DNA of 64,000 nucleotides from Sepiola atlantica (GCA_963556195.1 OY744521.1:129868288-129932287); one strand, 5' to 3'. Shown: positions 26,565 to 39,204, counted from the first letter of the stretch. A program made the numbers and translations. The notes: generated by a model from the letters alone, not told the origin.

Positions 26565-27867
26565 TGGAATGGCACGGAGTCTACTAGAATGACCAGGAGA
26601 GTTATTACTATTCAAATTCTAGAAAAAATCGTGCCTCGAAACCACCAGATCCAAATATTACTAGAATTTAATATTGGTGTGAAAATTAATAATATCATTT
26701 TATGAAGTTTTGAAATGAAGAGATTCATCTCTCCTTCTTTGGCTCTTTTGTCACAAACTCATAGCAGCAGCATACTTGACTCATTGTCTAATTTTCTTTT
26801 CAGACACAATGAATATCCCATGAGAAAGGCGATGTAGCGTTTATAATGAAGCAGAGCTGGCACACTTCTCTTAACACAACACATAGTATAAGTCCAGAAG
26901 CAAAATAAATATTTAAGACGACCGAAAGCAGAGAAGAACTGTTATTTTGGAGTTTCTCTTCTCTTAAACTAGTCGCAATAGAAAGTAGTCAGAGTCTAGT
27001 CTCCTTAACTATTAAACCTATAGATAGGTAGAGAGATTGATTCATATCTTTCAAGAGTATGAGAAAAACTAACTTTACACAAAATTTAACTTCCAAAGTA
27101 AAGCCACACTTTATTTCCAAGCGTTCAACTATCAAAACATTGCACACTTCCAACAAAAGGCATGTAAAATCGAAACACAAACACATTTGATTTGTTTTTA
27201 AAATTTTCAACTTAAGAAATTGCGTTTAGTTTGGATTTTTAGTTTCCTGAAGTAATTGAATTAATACCTTTAAGTCTAAGGCTGTTGAAGGAATATACGT
27301 GATTGATTAGGCTAGTTTTGTAGAGTACAATAGGTGTGTAGTTATTATCAGTATAATTTGTTATAGTAAGGGTTTTAGCTCGATACCCTGTGTTATTTCA
27401 TAAGGACTTTTCGTTTGATATAAAATGTCTGCCATTACAGGGCCATTTGATCTAGGAACTGCACGTTCATTGGTATGACGAAGTTTAATAACTGCAGTCT
27501 TTTATTTTATTATTCTGTTAGTGGACTTTGATAGCTTTTTAAAAGATTCCCCATACACAAGATTAACTGAGTTTGAGTGTATTTCTATTAAACATTATTA
27601 GAGTGAGGGATTTGGTGGAAAATGTTTGTGAATTAATATTTGTACTTTTTACAATTCTACTTTTAATCCATTTATTGTAAAAAAATGCAACCACAGTATT
27701 TTCAAGTTCTGTATTTTCTTTTGTTTCTATCGTTCGTGGTTTTATTATAGTTTAGTTTTGTGTTCATGTAGTCGCAGTCATTTGATGTTTCATCATATAA
27801 ATGTGTTTTCTCGTTGGAGAAGTCAATTCTAAAAGGGGTAAATCTTGAATTATCCAGTAAGGATAGC

Positions 27868-27869
<2 letters not shown>
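26565..27869. other. Unannotated region
   Basis: No recognised gene. The minus-strand frame at 26989-27210 is cysteine- and leucine-rich but matches nothing I know. Confidence 0.45.

Positions 27870-27950
<81 letters not shown>
27870..27950. repeat. (TA)n then (GA)n
   Basis: TA run to 27928 followed by about 11 GA units. Confidence 0.97.
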
Positions 27951-27954
<4 letters not shown>

Positions 27955-28321
27955 TAAAATAATACATTAAAGATATAAATGATATCTTTAACCAGTAGAC
28001 TATAAGGATAAAAACAAAGTTCAATACAATGTATAGAGCAATAATATTAATTGAATGACATAATAAAATGGGAAATTAATTCGATTTTATTAAAGTTCAA
28101 AAACAAAAACGTTCTTTAACTCATGAATTTTCAAAGAAAACCTTCTCCTCAGAGGACCATTACCGCAATGACATTACTACAGGTAATAAAATGAAGCTTT
28201 GAAAATATATGAAAATATATAAAAAAATACAAAAAAACATCAAATATATTGGCCCCAAAAAGCACTTCATTGTTAAAATTATACAGTTCATCCAAGTCAT
28301 AAAGTTTAAAACAATTTTAAG

Positions 28322-28323
<2 letters not shown>

Positions 28324-28358
<35 letters not shown>
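28324..28358. repeat. (TA)n microsatellite
   Basis: Uninterrupted TA run. Between 27951 and 28759 nothing else is recognised apart from the motif at 28492 shared with 23345. Confidence 0.97.
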
Positions 28359-28362
<4 letters not shown>

Positions 28363-28768
28363 TTCTCATACGAACTTTTTTAACAATTAGATGGCTTTCT
28401 TTCCATCCCTTTCAGTGAACACTTACAAAAAGTGGAAGAATGACCATTTTCATACTATCGACTCACATGCTGTATTTCCAGTATTTCCATGAAACCGTAG
28501 GTATCGATAAACTATATAATTAATGTATACTGTTATTTAAATTAAACTATATAGTGTATCGTTAATGACTGATAGATGTTAACAAAATGAATCTACGGTG
28601 TTTATAAGATGGTTCTCACTGACAAGTAGAGCTGTATTTTAGTGTCAAGTTGTATTTATACAAACATTTTTAGCTACATATGTACATACATGTTTCAATT
28701 ACTACCTTATTTAAAGTTAAGCTTCACAGATAATCGTCGCTGTGGCCTGAGGAAGTTAAACTTTTAAT

Positions 28769-28964
28769 AGGAGTGGGACGTAATGGGTGAAAATTTCAGA
28801 TTTATGCGAGTAGTATTTTTTGTGTTCATTTATACATAAATAACACTAAACAATAACAAATTTTCAAAGATTTGCAAAATTCAGAAGGTGCAGGCAAAAA
28901 TTAGCCGTTAGGGCTCCACGGGACTCAACTTCCATCTTTTTTCGGTGAAAAAGTGGTTTCATGG
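28769..28964 (+). repeat. Left terminal inverted repeat
   Basis: Pairs with 30477-30669 at roughly 85-88% identity. It includes GGCTCCACGGGACTCAA and a TTTTCGGTGAAAAAGTGGTT block shared by both arms. Confidence 0.85.
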
Positions 28965-29264
28965 CTGTAGATAGTTGAAACTGACAAGACACTAAGGTTT
29001 AACACCAGTTCTGGGGTTTTAGGAGCCCCAAGGTAGAAATGGGGGTCAAATTTCAGCCAAAATGGTTTAAAATGCACCACAAACTATGTATCCAAATGAC
29101 ACTGCTGGAATCATATAAACCGAATAGTGGATAATGCAGTCAATTTAATAAAACATCCTTAATGGCTATGAAATGTCATGAAATAGTCAATTGAAGTTGT
29201 GGAAATGCATGGGGAACTGCACAGGAGATCAGCCAATTACTTGTACATCGACTGAAATAAACCT

Positions 29265-29846
29265 TCAATGATTTCCCAATTCTCGACTTCGAACTTGGTT
29301 TGGCGTGTACTCATGTCCTAAGCACCGAGCATATTGTATATATTCGTCCTCAGTGTGAGGTCGTTTATTCTTCGGCAGTTAAATTTCATCTTTTTCAACA
29401 TCAACTTTCAGAGCGTAGTTCAACCCCAGATGTTTCTCAGTCGCAACCTTATACGCCATCCGTGCTGCTTCTGGAGAAATGTTTGCGGCTGATGAGGAAG
29501 CAGCCAGTGCAATCTTGATGGAGTCAGTAAATGTTTTGCTTCCTTCACGGAGATTGAAAGTCATTTCTGTCTGAACTTCAACTGCATTACAGCTGACTGT
29601 GGTACGTACCCTCCCTGATCGCTGCACAGCAAAATTGATATTAATATCACTATCGTCGAGAGTACTGTTCATTATTGTAACCCTTTCTTCTTCCTCTGCA
29701 ACTGAAATAGCCATCTCTTGCTCCTCTATTTCCTCCGTCTCAACAACCATTAATTCATGTTCTTCATCGACTGCATGTTGTAAATTATGCAACTTGATCA
29801 AAGAAAAACTGTTTCTCATTTGCATCAAACGTCTCCACGTCAACAC
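29265..29846 (-). pseudogene. Unknown protein-coding fragment inside the Mutator-like element
   Basis: I do not recognise the family. The minus-strand frame starts at an ATG at 29846 and is open for 155 codons to a TAA at 29379-29381. Beyond that stop the same frame continues with well-composed residues (LPKNKRPHTEDEYIQYARCL) to a TGA at 29265-29267, so the TAA looks like a disabling mutation within a longer protein. Upstream of the ATG the frame also continues to an in-frame TGA, with MGRRGQT in front of it near 29918. The product has an acidic stretch (E/I/V-rich, about residues 30-57), then an S/A-rich segment (IKIALAASSSAANISPEAAR) and a lysine-rich end. It could be a captured host-gene fragment or an accessory gene of the transposon. 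Confidence 0.5.
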
Positions 29847-30476
29847 CCTTTCCCAGAATATTGAAAAGAATGTGATTTTTTGTCTTCCATTGAATCAAGT
29901 TTGACCTCTTCGACCCATGGCCCTTCTGAACAAGTTAATCTTTCACTCCTTTTATTGTTGTTAGTTTAATGTCTCTTCCAAATGCTCTTTGCCAGTGAGC
30001 CAGCAGACAACAAGAAAATTGATGGAGATGCTCTTTCTGTTTTGTAGATACATAAGTTGGAGCATGATGAACTATGGCCAAAACGCACTAATGTACAGTT
30101 GGAAGGTTTTCAAGCAAAGTGAAATCACAATCATCGTACTTGTACTTTGTTCCACTCATCCTATCTTCTCAACTAAACTGAACTGAACTGAAAACAAAAG
30201 AAAATAATTGTTATTAAACTGCTTGAATATAATACAATGTAATGGTTTCGACACTACAATGGTTTCAACTATCTACACCCATTTATAACCATTATAGAGG
30301 CTTGGGAACCAATTAGGTTGGCAATTTGGGCTATTTTTCACTAGTTTATGGCAATTTTACATTCATGAAAACCCTTTCACAGCCTGAAAATGGTCCTAAA
30401 TTACAGTACTATATCAGAGTTAACCATCTATATCCATTCATAGCTTTTGAGGATGTTTTATGACCTGCAATGTCGC

Positions 30477-30669
30477 ATGGAACCACTTTTTCACCGAAAA
30501 ATGATGGATTTTGAGTCCCGTGGAGCCCTAATGGCTATTTTTGGCCTGCACCTTCTGAATTTTGCAAAACTTTCAAAATGTTTGATTGTTTAGTGTGATT
30601 TATGTATAAATGGACACAAAAATACTACTCGTATGAATCTGAAATTTTCACCCATTACGTCCCACCCCT
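30477..30669 (-). repeat. Right terminal inverted repeat
   Basis: Reverse complement of the left arm. It ends CGTCCCACCCCT, followed directly by the second ACTTTTAAT. Confidence 0.85.
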
Positions 30670-30679
30670 ACTTTTAATT

Positions 30680-31265
30680 AGGTCGTAGCTGAAATATGTA
30701 TGCGCATATGTATCCACATACAGCGATATAGAGTTTATGAGCAGTGCTTACATATATGCCTCATATTTATCTTCGGCATCAAAATACTGTCCTACGCATT
30801 TTGTTAACTTATTGTTTTGTCGCATTTAAAAAAAACCCTACTTTTATTGAATTGTGAGTTGTCAAAATGATGAATGTCAGAGGTCATTGTGGCACGGTTG
30901 TTGTCCAATTGGAGAACCGAGGTAGAGATGTCCACTTCCTTCGCACTGCTAAAACGAACGTTCTTTTCCTTGTAGAAAATTGGGAAGAACAGTTTGCCGT
31001 TTGTCAAGTTGCCAATTGTTTTTGAACCGACACGGACAAGTCTTTCTGAGAGACACGATGATATATTTTGGCAAAGCGTAGAACAACTAAATTTTCTCTC
31101 TTTTGAGGAGAAGAGAAGATTCGTTGGTTTTGTCTTTTATCGGGTAGGGAACCGGGTGGAACAAGCACAGATCGAAATGACACAAAATAAAAAAATAATA
31201 GACGCATGGGTGGAAAGAGAGTTTCTCTTTGCGGGACTTGATTTATAAGCACATATAAGCGCACT
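30680..31265. other. Unannotated region
   Basis: Overlapping frames on both strands at 30994-31264 have no family I recognise. Nothing else is seen. Confidence 0.4.
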
Positions 31266-31269
31266 TACT

Positions 31270-31740
31270 CAGACATTTTTATACCTACTAGAAACTCCAG
31301 TGTCATTGTTTCTCTGTACAGAGGTTCGTCAGGACAATCTGACAAGGATAGTTCACGCTAGAAGTAAACTCTGACCTAATATTAAAAATTACATAGTATT
31401 TAAAACACAAATAAGATTATTTCGGCATGACAATACAGGAGGAATTGTGCAATACTCCTTGTAATGTTACCTCTAGTGCTAGGACTTAGGTGGTTACTCC
31501 ACGAAACCAGATGAAGTCTGGTTCTGATATCCGGCAAAGCACAGAAAGGACTACACAAAGTATAAACTATAACATAGTATACTGATCAATTGAAGAAAGG
31601 ACAATTAATGTTCTGAACTTCTGTACGAACTCAACGTTTGAGAGGTAAAGGAAAACTTTAATGGAACACTCGGATATCTATGCATCTCTTATCGAAATCA
31701 AGTGTTAACCCCAGGAAGAGGTCCCTTGATTTCTGAAGAC
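31270..31740 (-). repeat. Dispersed repeat family A
   Basis: The block GGAACACTCGGATATCTATG (31660) with a preceding TTTGAGAGGTAAAG recurs in reverse complement at about 38165-38310 and, more diverged, at 41570-41655. A CCTGACGAACCTCTGTACAG motif (minus strand, about 31315-31335) recurs on the minus strand at 41488-41515. Coding potential is not evident. Confidence 0.65.
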
Positions 31741-31832
31741 TTACACTGAAGAAAATAAGGAAAAATACTCGTCCCAAGAAGGGTATAATCAATAAATATA
31801 GCATTAGTTTTTTGCCTTTATTCAATTTTTCT

Positions 31833-31861
31833 TTTTTTTTCTTTTTTTTTGGGGGGGGGGA
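31833..31861. repeat. Poly(T)/poly(G) tract
   Basis: T-rich run followed by ten G. Confidence 0.95.
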
Positions 31862-31899
31862 GTATTGTACGGTTTCGGTACCCTTACAAAATTAAAGTT

Positions 31900-32380
31900 T
31901 ACAAAATATAATAATGTGCCTACGTTACTCACCGTGTTTTCTAAAATACATATTCTATAATTCCCAATGAAAAGTTCAATGGTTTAGGATTTTACCATGC
32001 ACAAATATATTATTGACGCACGCATACCGATTCTATTAAAATGTATTACTTAATTTTAGGCTGAAGAATTCTTTTCTCTATAAAACATTTTGTATCTTAC
32101 TTATTTAAAAAAAATTTGAAAGCGGAAACGAGTTATGGTGGATGCACCGCCTAAATGGTAAACTTCATAACAAAAAATGTACTCATGTTACTCCTCGGGT
32201 TACCGAGAATATATATTCCAAAATTCATAATAATCGGTTCATAACAAAATCAAAGTTATATATGTATGTCCTAAATGGTAACATTTAGAAAAAATTAATA
32301 ATGTACCTATATTACTCATCGTGTTACCCAGAATATATATTCTCAAATTCATAATAATCCGTTCAATAGTTTATCGGAAT

Positions 32381-32385
<5 letters not shown>
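31900..32385 (-). repeat. Dispersed repeat family B, tandem degenerate units
   Basis: Several ~110-160-bp units containing ATTACTCAYCGTGTTACC followed by a TATATATTC and AAATTCATAATAATC block. Plus-strand copies lie at 35446-35830 and 38600-38960. Confidence 0.65.
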
Positions 32386-32445
<60 letters not shown>

Positions 32446-32446
32446 C

Positions 32447-32501
<55 letters not shown>
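32386..32501. repeat. (TA)n microsatellite, interrupted
   Basis: TA run with two TACATA interruptions. Confidence 0.97.
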
Positions 32502-32505
<4 letters not shown>

Positions 32506-32861
32506 AAAGAAGCTTTGAGTTATTTTAAACAAAAAGACAAAAAAAAAAGGAAAATGCAGTTTAAATTCCCACAGAAACTAACTAAATCCAAAATAGTGCA
32601 GACTTAACATTCGTTGGAAAATTCATAAATAAAATATATAATAGTAAGTAAATAAAAAAAAGGGGGATTAAGTATCTAACAGTGAAACAAAAACAGGAGA
32701 CCTTAACGTAAGCATCCAATATTAACACGGGGATCATCAGCTGTTTACCATGTAACTGTTTCGGAGATTTAAAAACAGGACAGTTATATGCATGGCTCTA
32801 TATATATAAGATAATTAAAAGTGGAAAAATGAATCGTGAATATATAAAAACACATTTGCTT

Positions 32862-32863
<2 letters not shown>
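32502..32863. other. Non-coding; contains the short dispersed motif
   Basis: At 32731-32770 lies GGGGATCATCAGCTGTTTAC with a following AACTGTTTCGGAGA block, the second copy of the motif at 22854-22897. Nothing else is recognised. Confidence 0.5.

Positions 32864-32918
<55 letters not shown>
32864..32918. repeat. (TA)n microsatellite
   Basis: Uninterrupted TA run. AATTAAAAGTGGAAAAATGA is present on both sides of it (32813 and 32927), so the tract sits inside a short local duplication. Confidence 0.97.
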
Positions 32919-32920
<2 letters not shown>

Positions 32921-33497
32921 CAGATAATTAAAAGTGGAAAAATGAATCGTGAACATGTCCATTGTGGGTGGGAAGTCGATAAAGAAATAAAGCGACTTGA
33001 TAACTGTTAAAAAGGAGAAGGTTCCGATGTGCAAGCGAGACTTGAAAGGCGACGATTTCAGAAATGCGAAGAGCCGGAGCGCTTGGTGAACAGAGTATCG
33101 AAGTACTAGAAGAATGTGAGTTTACCGATGTTTATGGCATCGATGAAGCTTTATTGGTTATGGTACCCAAGTTCGTCTTGCTGTTAGGCTTTCGTGTGCG
33201 CTGACTAAAAATGCGACGTAAGGAATCCCGACAATTGGAAGTGCTTGTGGAACAATTGCTTCAGTTCACGCTCGGATAGACAATGTAGAGCAAATTGCTT
33301 TCCAATCGGATGTATATATGAACGAGTTTTAGCGGACCACGTATGTGACCTCGGCAACAAACATACTTTCATGAGACAAAAGTATGCCAAAAGCTGGCGT
33401 AAACCATCCGGTGATGGGAAGTAAAGAAAACAAAGTTTTTCATATACGTTCTGTTTCTTGTTGGATCTTACCGGGTACCCCGAAAGAACGGGTAATG

Positions 33498-33499
<2 letters not shown>
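32919..33499. other. GC-richer block between two (TA)n tracts
   Basis: About 500 bp with clearly higher GC than the surroundings, bounded by (TA)n on each side. No coding frame or known repeat family is recognised. It may be a short interspersed element. Confidence 0.4.

Positions 33500-33579
<80 letters not shown>
33500..33579. repeat. (TA)n microsatellite
   Basis: Uninterrupted 80-bp TA run. Confidence 0.98.
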
Positions 33580-33583
<4 letters not shown>

Positions 33584-34679
33584 AAGGAAATGAAAAAGGA
33601 AAACCGAGAGATATTTTTTTATATATTCATCAATGTTTTTTCTTTATTTGTAAGACTTCCTCAAGATGATAATTTTAAGATAAATGTCATGCAAGTACAT
33701 CGAAATATTTGGTTGACATGATGGGTTGATGAGAAAAGTAGTAGCCGTGGCTGCTGAGAGCGCTTGTCCCAATGTCCATGCTGAGAGAAGTCAGTGGCAG
33801 AGAGTGAAATGAATGTGGATAACTGTGAGTGAAATAGGGGAGGGTGGGAGTGTTAGTGAATTTTTCTTAGGGTAGGTGAGAGGGAAGGGGGTGCTTAGGT
33901 TGTTGTCGTTTCCCATATATATATATGTATATGTATGTATGTATATATATATGTATATATATATATATTTAGGCCAACAACAATTTTTATCCTTAAGCCC
34001 CAATATAAATATAATTCACAAGTGGTCATTTGCCTGGTCCCTAGTTTGGTTGACTCTCTCGACACTACAGACTGGTTAATAATTGGAGCCCTGTGATTAT
34101 TGAGGAAAGTGTTTAATAGATAACGGGTTTAAATAGGCTGTTATGAGGCTATAATCAATCGGATAACATTGTGGTGAAACTGCTTTTTCACTTTAAGAAC
34201 CTACATTAGCATCGCGAAGGAACTATCATTTAACAGTTAATCACTTTTAAAACTACAACTCTTTCATCAGCAACCCTCACATAAACTTTAAAAATAAGTT
34301 CATTTGAAACTGGAATTCTCAATAGTATTTTCCATTTATATTTGTTTCGTTTATGTTCACCTATATCAAACTGTTTCGTGTCTCATATGTGATACATTTG
34401 ACTTATGTATTTGCACTAACAATTTGCGTTTTTTTTCACTTCCTCCATTATGTTTATCTCATGAAAACTTTTGTCTAATTTCTCTCTGCTAACAGTAGTT
34501 ATGGCATATTCGAGCTGTAGTGACGGACGCAACCTTATTGTTCATTCTTAGGCCATTATAGCTGTGATGTTCATAGATTGCTATTACTATTATTTTTCTT
34601 ATCCATTAATATTCTAGTTTAGATTCATATCTAATATAGACTTTATTGATTTGATATATATTACTTTAACTTTGACTAT
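33580..34679. other. Unannotated region with an interrupted TA/TG tract
   Basis: An interrupted TA/TGTA tract lies at 33914-33968. No gene recognised. Confidence 0.5.
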
Positions 34680-34969
34680 TATTATCACTAATACTATTTT
34701 TTATTACTATTATCGTTATTATTTTTATCATAAGTATCATTACAATTATTGTTATCATCATTATTCTTATTATTAATATTATTAATAGTATAATTATTAA
34801 AATTATTATTATTATTATTATTATTATTATTGTTAATGAGTTTATTATTTCTATTATCTATAATTATTATTATTACTGATTTTATTTCTATAATCATCAT
34901 TAGTATTGCTAAAATTATCATTGTAACTATAACTGTAATTATTAGTTAAATTAATGTTACCTTACTAAG

Positions 34970-35043
<74 letters not shown>
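34680..35043. repeat. ATT-rich low complexity, pure (ATT)n at the right end
   Basis: Degenerate ATT/ATC units, with uninterrupted ATT from about 34976 to 35043. Confidence 0.95.
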
Positions 35044-35044
<1 letters not shown>

Positions 35045-35358
35045 TATATTAACTTGGAACTTGGAACAAACATAATTTATGTTTCATGCGTTTACTGTTT
35101 AAAAGTAAGTTTTTTTTAACGTTTGTAAATTATATTAAAGATGTTAATCTGTTCACTGAATTTCTATTATTATTGACCTAAGTAAAATTGCTGAAGAAGA
35201 CGCATATTTAAAATCATATATTAAAAGCGTTAAAAATTAAATATGATTCTTAAACGTCGCTGAAACGATTGTACGCCAAACCATTGTTTACATTGAATTG
35301 TTAATCTTCTAAATCTTTTGATTTATCTATTCATCACTATTCATTCTCTCGCTCTCCA

Positions 35359-35369
<11 letters not shown>

Positions 35370-35445
<76 letters not shown>
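35370..35445. repeat. (TA)n microsatellite
   Basis: Uninterrupted TA run. The 35044-35369 stretch before it shows nothing recognisable. Confidence 0.97.
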
Positions 35446-35448
<3 letters not shown>

Positions 35449-35830
35449 GTGCAGAGTAATCTCTTAAACTAATGATTGTATAATTATTAATTTTGGAATA
35501 TATATCTTAAAATACGGCGATTAACATAGGAATATTTATTTGTAAATTTTAAAATACCGAAGGTGCATATATATAAGTTTTTATTATTTATTTTTTATGA
35601 ACTGATCATTATGAATTTTGGAATATATATTCTAGGCAACCCGGTGAGTAACATGAGCAATTTTCTTTTTCTTTTTGTAAAATCCCACAGTTAGGCGGTG
35701 TATATATATAAAATTAGGTATGTCTATATGTTTATATATTTCTATGTACAGTATTCACTCCGAAACCTATTCATCGATCATCATGAATTTTGGAACACCG
35801 CTTCCAGGCGTAAGGACATGTGGACTATAT
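35446..35830 (+). repeat. Dispersed repeat family B copy
   Basis: Repeated units with AATTTTGGAATATATATTCT and GGTGAGTAACATG, the reverse complement of the family at 31900-32385. Confidence 0.65.
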
Positions 35831-37161
35831 TTTATTTTATTCAGTTTTATGTAAATGGGACAAAAAGGGGGTGGAATTTCTTTGTGAAAATTCAGATAAC
35901 TCCGATTTTTGTGAAATTATAACAATAGGTATTAGACATTAATAAATAGTCCCCAATTTTGGTTTCTTTTGAGTAATTAAAAATAATTTTAGGGTCATGA
36001 TATAGTTACAGCACTCCATTTGGAAATGCAAATATTTCAGATTTACAGTGAATGTTATCCATTGTCATTGACTCCAATTAAGCAAGATTCCCTGAAATTC
36101 AATTTCGTCTTAATACCCATTAAGCTTCAACCTTAAATTTTGGACATTTCTTAGAATCAAAATCCTGTAATGGATTTTAATCAAAATTGAATAAGTATTC
36201 TGGGTGTAAGGTTTAGCATTATTATATCTTGATTTTAATCTTTTTAATAAGACATGAAAGTGGTTGGAAACTGTTCTGTTCTGGGAATTAATTGTACTCG
36301 TTCTGGGACGAGTATTCATCTTTCTAACATTTTATAAATTTCTGTCTATATACTTTGACACACACACACTATATTCTGTTACGTTTTTTTAACTATCGAG
36401 TTTTTTTTTTATTGTTTTCGACTTAATTAATTTTAAAAATGTAACTTTCAAAATCTCATAGGATTTTGACAGTTAAATTTGATTATTGTTTCAGTGTTCA
36501 GTCATTAATTTATTAATTGTTATTAAACAATACTAAGTGTTTTAATCTCAATTCATATCATTACTGTATGTAAAAACCTCCACCAAAATGTAATCTTTTA
36601 ATACACATGAAGAATTGCATAGAAAAGACTTTCTATTCGACAGTTAAATGCTGCCAAATTATTTTCAAATTTCGAAGTAATATCACGAAGTAATAAATTT
36701 TGTTTGATAGCGAAATACTAAGAAAGTGAATATTTAGAACACTGAGATGGCTTGGTTATATTTGAAATTAAGAAAATATTAAGACAGGTCATCTTTAGCT
36801 ATTGTAGGAAAAAATTGAAAAAAGTGATGATATACCTGTCGACATTGGCGCAAAATTAAGCGACACTACGCACACTTTGGTTTCGTATATTTTAATTTTT
36901 AACTACAAACATGCCTTAAACAAAGGCTTAATGATTAAATTAATGTACGATACCAAGAATAGACATCTTATAGAAGAGAGCCTAATCTATCAGAGCCCTA
37001 GAAATGTAATCTCTCCCGCTCATAACGACAACCACGTCGATTAAGTCAGTGTAACTATTAACAATGAATTGCTTCAGTCTTATACAGATCATTTAGGTTT
37101 TTTTTAGATACGTGAAAAACTCAAAACGACTAACTTATCGAATAAAAACAATGGTTGACCT

Positions 37162-37166
<5 letters not shown>
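35831..37166. other. Unannotated region
   Basis: No recognised gene or repeat beyond general AT richness. Confidence 0.5.
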
Positions 37167-37228
<62 letters not shown>

Positions 37229-37261
37229 TAATAAATATTTAAATCGTCGCAAATCCAATGA

Positions 37262-37338
<77 letters not shown>

Positions 37339-37501
37339 TATATATATGTGTACATATATATATATATATACATATTCTTGTTTATATATATACAAATATA
37401 CAAATTCATTGTTAAAATATTTATAATATTTTAACAATGAATTTGTATATTTGTATATGTATATATATATATATACATATTTTACTATGCATTTGTATAT
37501 T

Positions 37502-37540
<39 letters not shown>
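37167..37540. repeat. Cluster of (TA)n tracts around a palindrome
   Basis: TA tracts at 37167-37224, 37264-37378 (with TGTACA interruptions) and 37504-37539, enclosing the palindrome at 37393-37453. Confidence 0.95.
37393..37453. repeat. 61-bp near-perfect palindrome
   Basis: The 29-bp left arm starts CAAATATACAAATTCATTG and the right arm is its exact reverse complement around a 3-bp centre (TAT). It can form a long hairpin or cruciform. Confidence 0.9.
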
Positions 37541-37541
<1 letters not shown>

Positions 37542-38164
37542 TTAACAATAGAATTGGTGCCTTAAAAATTAGTCGAGAAAGCACATGGTGCTCGAACTGA
37601 AAGCCTTGATGATCGTAGTAAATACAAAACAGTGTTTCTTGTTTTTTCAGATATTTATGTGGTCTAATTCTTACTTCCATTTTAATAAAATAATTTGATA
37701 TCAAAATAAAAAGGTGTAAACTAAAAAAAAACGAACGTGTTATCCTAAAGTATTTAACAAGCGATATTTGTCGTCAGAAAGTTTGTATTTCAACTTATTT
37801 AGAATCGCAGACTCGTTGGAGAAATATCTTTTATCGACTCTTGAATTCTTTTGAGAAAGAGAATGGCGCCAATATTTCTACTAAAATCCAGAACAAGTCG
37901 ACGTGCATAAAACTTTCAGCTCCAAAATCTCATAAATATTTTATATGTATCACATTGTTTTTTTCTTTTTTAAGAATTCCTATTTTTTATTTCTGTAAAG
38001 AATGGAAAAATACGCAGACACTCACTTGTATTGTAGCGAACTCAATAAGAATACTTAATATTTCGAGAAAAAAAAGGTTTTAAGTTATGCATCTTTATAT
38101 CTCTCTCTATATAAAGTTAGATATGTATATATCTATATATATAAACATATATATGTTACTTCAG
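37541..38164. other. Unannotated region
   Basis: The plus-strand frame at 37841-38083 has no recognised family. Confidence 0.45.
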
Positions 38165-38400
38165 TGTAATTTCGCAAAATATCAAGAGGCCTCTTCCGTG
38201 GGTTCACACTTGATCTCTATATGAAATACATAGATATCCGAGTGTTCCATTAAAGTACTCATTTACCTCTCAAACGTTGAGTTACTAAAGAAGTGAAGAA
38301 CATTAATTTTGTTCTCCCCAATTGATCAGTTAAAGTCCTTGTGGTCTCTTAGTTTTACCGAATTCCAGGAAAATAATTAATCTAGTCAGATGGACTATCC
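38165..38400 (+). repeat. Dispersed repeat family A copy
   Basis: Contains ATAGATATCCGAGTGTTCCA and TTTACCTCTCAAACGTTGAG, the reverse complement of the block at 31621-31690. Confidence 0.65.
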
Positions 38401-38599
38401 AGCTTAGTGCTGTTACTAGAGGCAACATCACTCGGAGAAGGGGCACCATTCATCTTATAATCCAATGTGAGGTAACCATACCGAAGGTATCTTATTTGGG
38501 TTTCAAATTTACTTGAAGGGGTTGTCCTGGCCAACTCCTGTACATATATAACTTAGACAGTCGAGGATAGTAAGTATTCAAAATGTGTGTGTACAGGTT

Positions 38600-38960
38600 T
38601 ATCTCCTTAACTATTGAACATATCATCATGACTTTTTGAAAATATATTCTCGGCAACACGATGAGGAACATTATCACATTACTTATTTGTAAATGAAAAC
38701 ATTTTGAGGGTGCATATATATATATAATGCTTTATTTTTATAGTTTGTTTTTACATTTTTCATAAAACTATAATTATTATTTTGGAATGCATATTCTAGG
38801 TAACATGGTGAGTAACATGGCCACCTTATCTTGTTTGTAAATGTTAACATTTTAGGGGTGTGTATATATATTTATAAAATTTTTATTTGTTATTTGTTCA
38901 TGAACCGATATTTACGAATTACATGGTACATCATTTGTTTTGTAAACTTTATTATTTAGG
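38600..38960 (+). repeat. Dispersed repeat family B copy
   Basis: At least two units with TTTTGGAATGCATATTCTAG and GGTGAGTAACATGG. Confidence 0.65.
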
Positions 38961-38964
38961 AGCG

Positions 38965-39120
38965 CCTTCTGCCAAACTCGCACCCTTACCCCAAAAACAT
39001 TTAAAATAAGTTAGATAACAAAAATGAATTAAAAACAAAATGTTCTACATCATATTTTAAGTTATTTACATTTGAAAAAGAATCATTACGCGCGTGGGCG
39101 TCAGAAATGTGTATGCGCTT
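38965..39120. other. Unannotated spacer
   Basis: Nothing recognised. Confidence 0.5.
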
Positions 39121-39145
39121 GTATATATATGTATGTATATATATA

Positions 39146-39204
<59 letters not shown>
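39121..39204. repeat. (TA)n microsatellite, interrupted at its start
   Basis: TA run with TGTA interruptions to 39150, then pure TA. Confidence 0.97.

Larger units (their letters stand above)
28769..30669. mobile_element. Mutator-like DNA transposon with 9-bp target duplication
   Basis: Terminal inverted repeats of about 195 bp (28769-28964 and 30477-30669) begin AGGAGTGGGACGTAATGGGT and AGGGGTGGGACGTAATGGGT. The 9-bp sequence ACTTTTAAT lies immediately outside both ends (28760-28768 and 30670-30678). Long terminal repeats and a 9-bp duplication are the usual architecture of Mutator-like elements; I see no transposase with the MULE signature, so the copy would be non-autonomous. The interior carries a broken ORF of unknown function on the minus strand (29265-29846). 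Confidence 0.75.

Noticed and set aside
31315..31345. Minus-strand CTGACGA with a later GAAAC, also near 41490
   Set aside because: No usable stem II at the required position; at 41490 the core reads CTGACAC. Treated as part of repeat family A.
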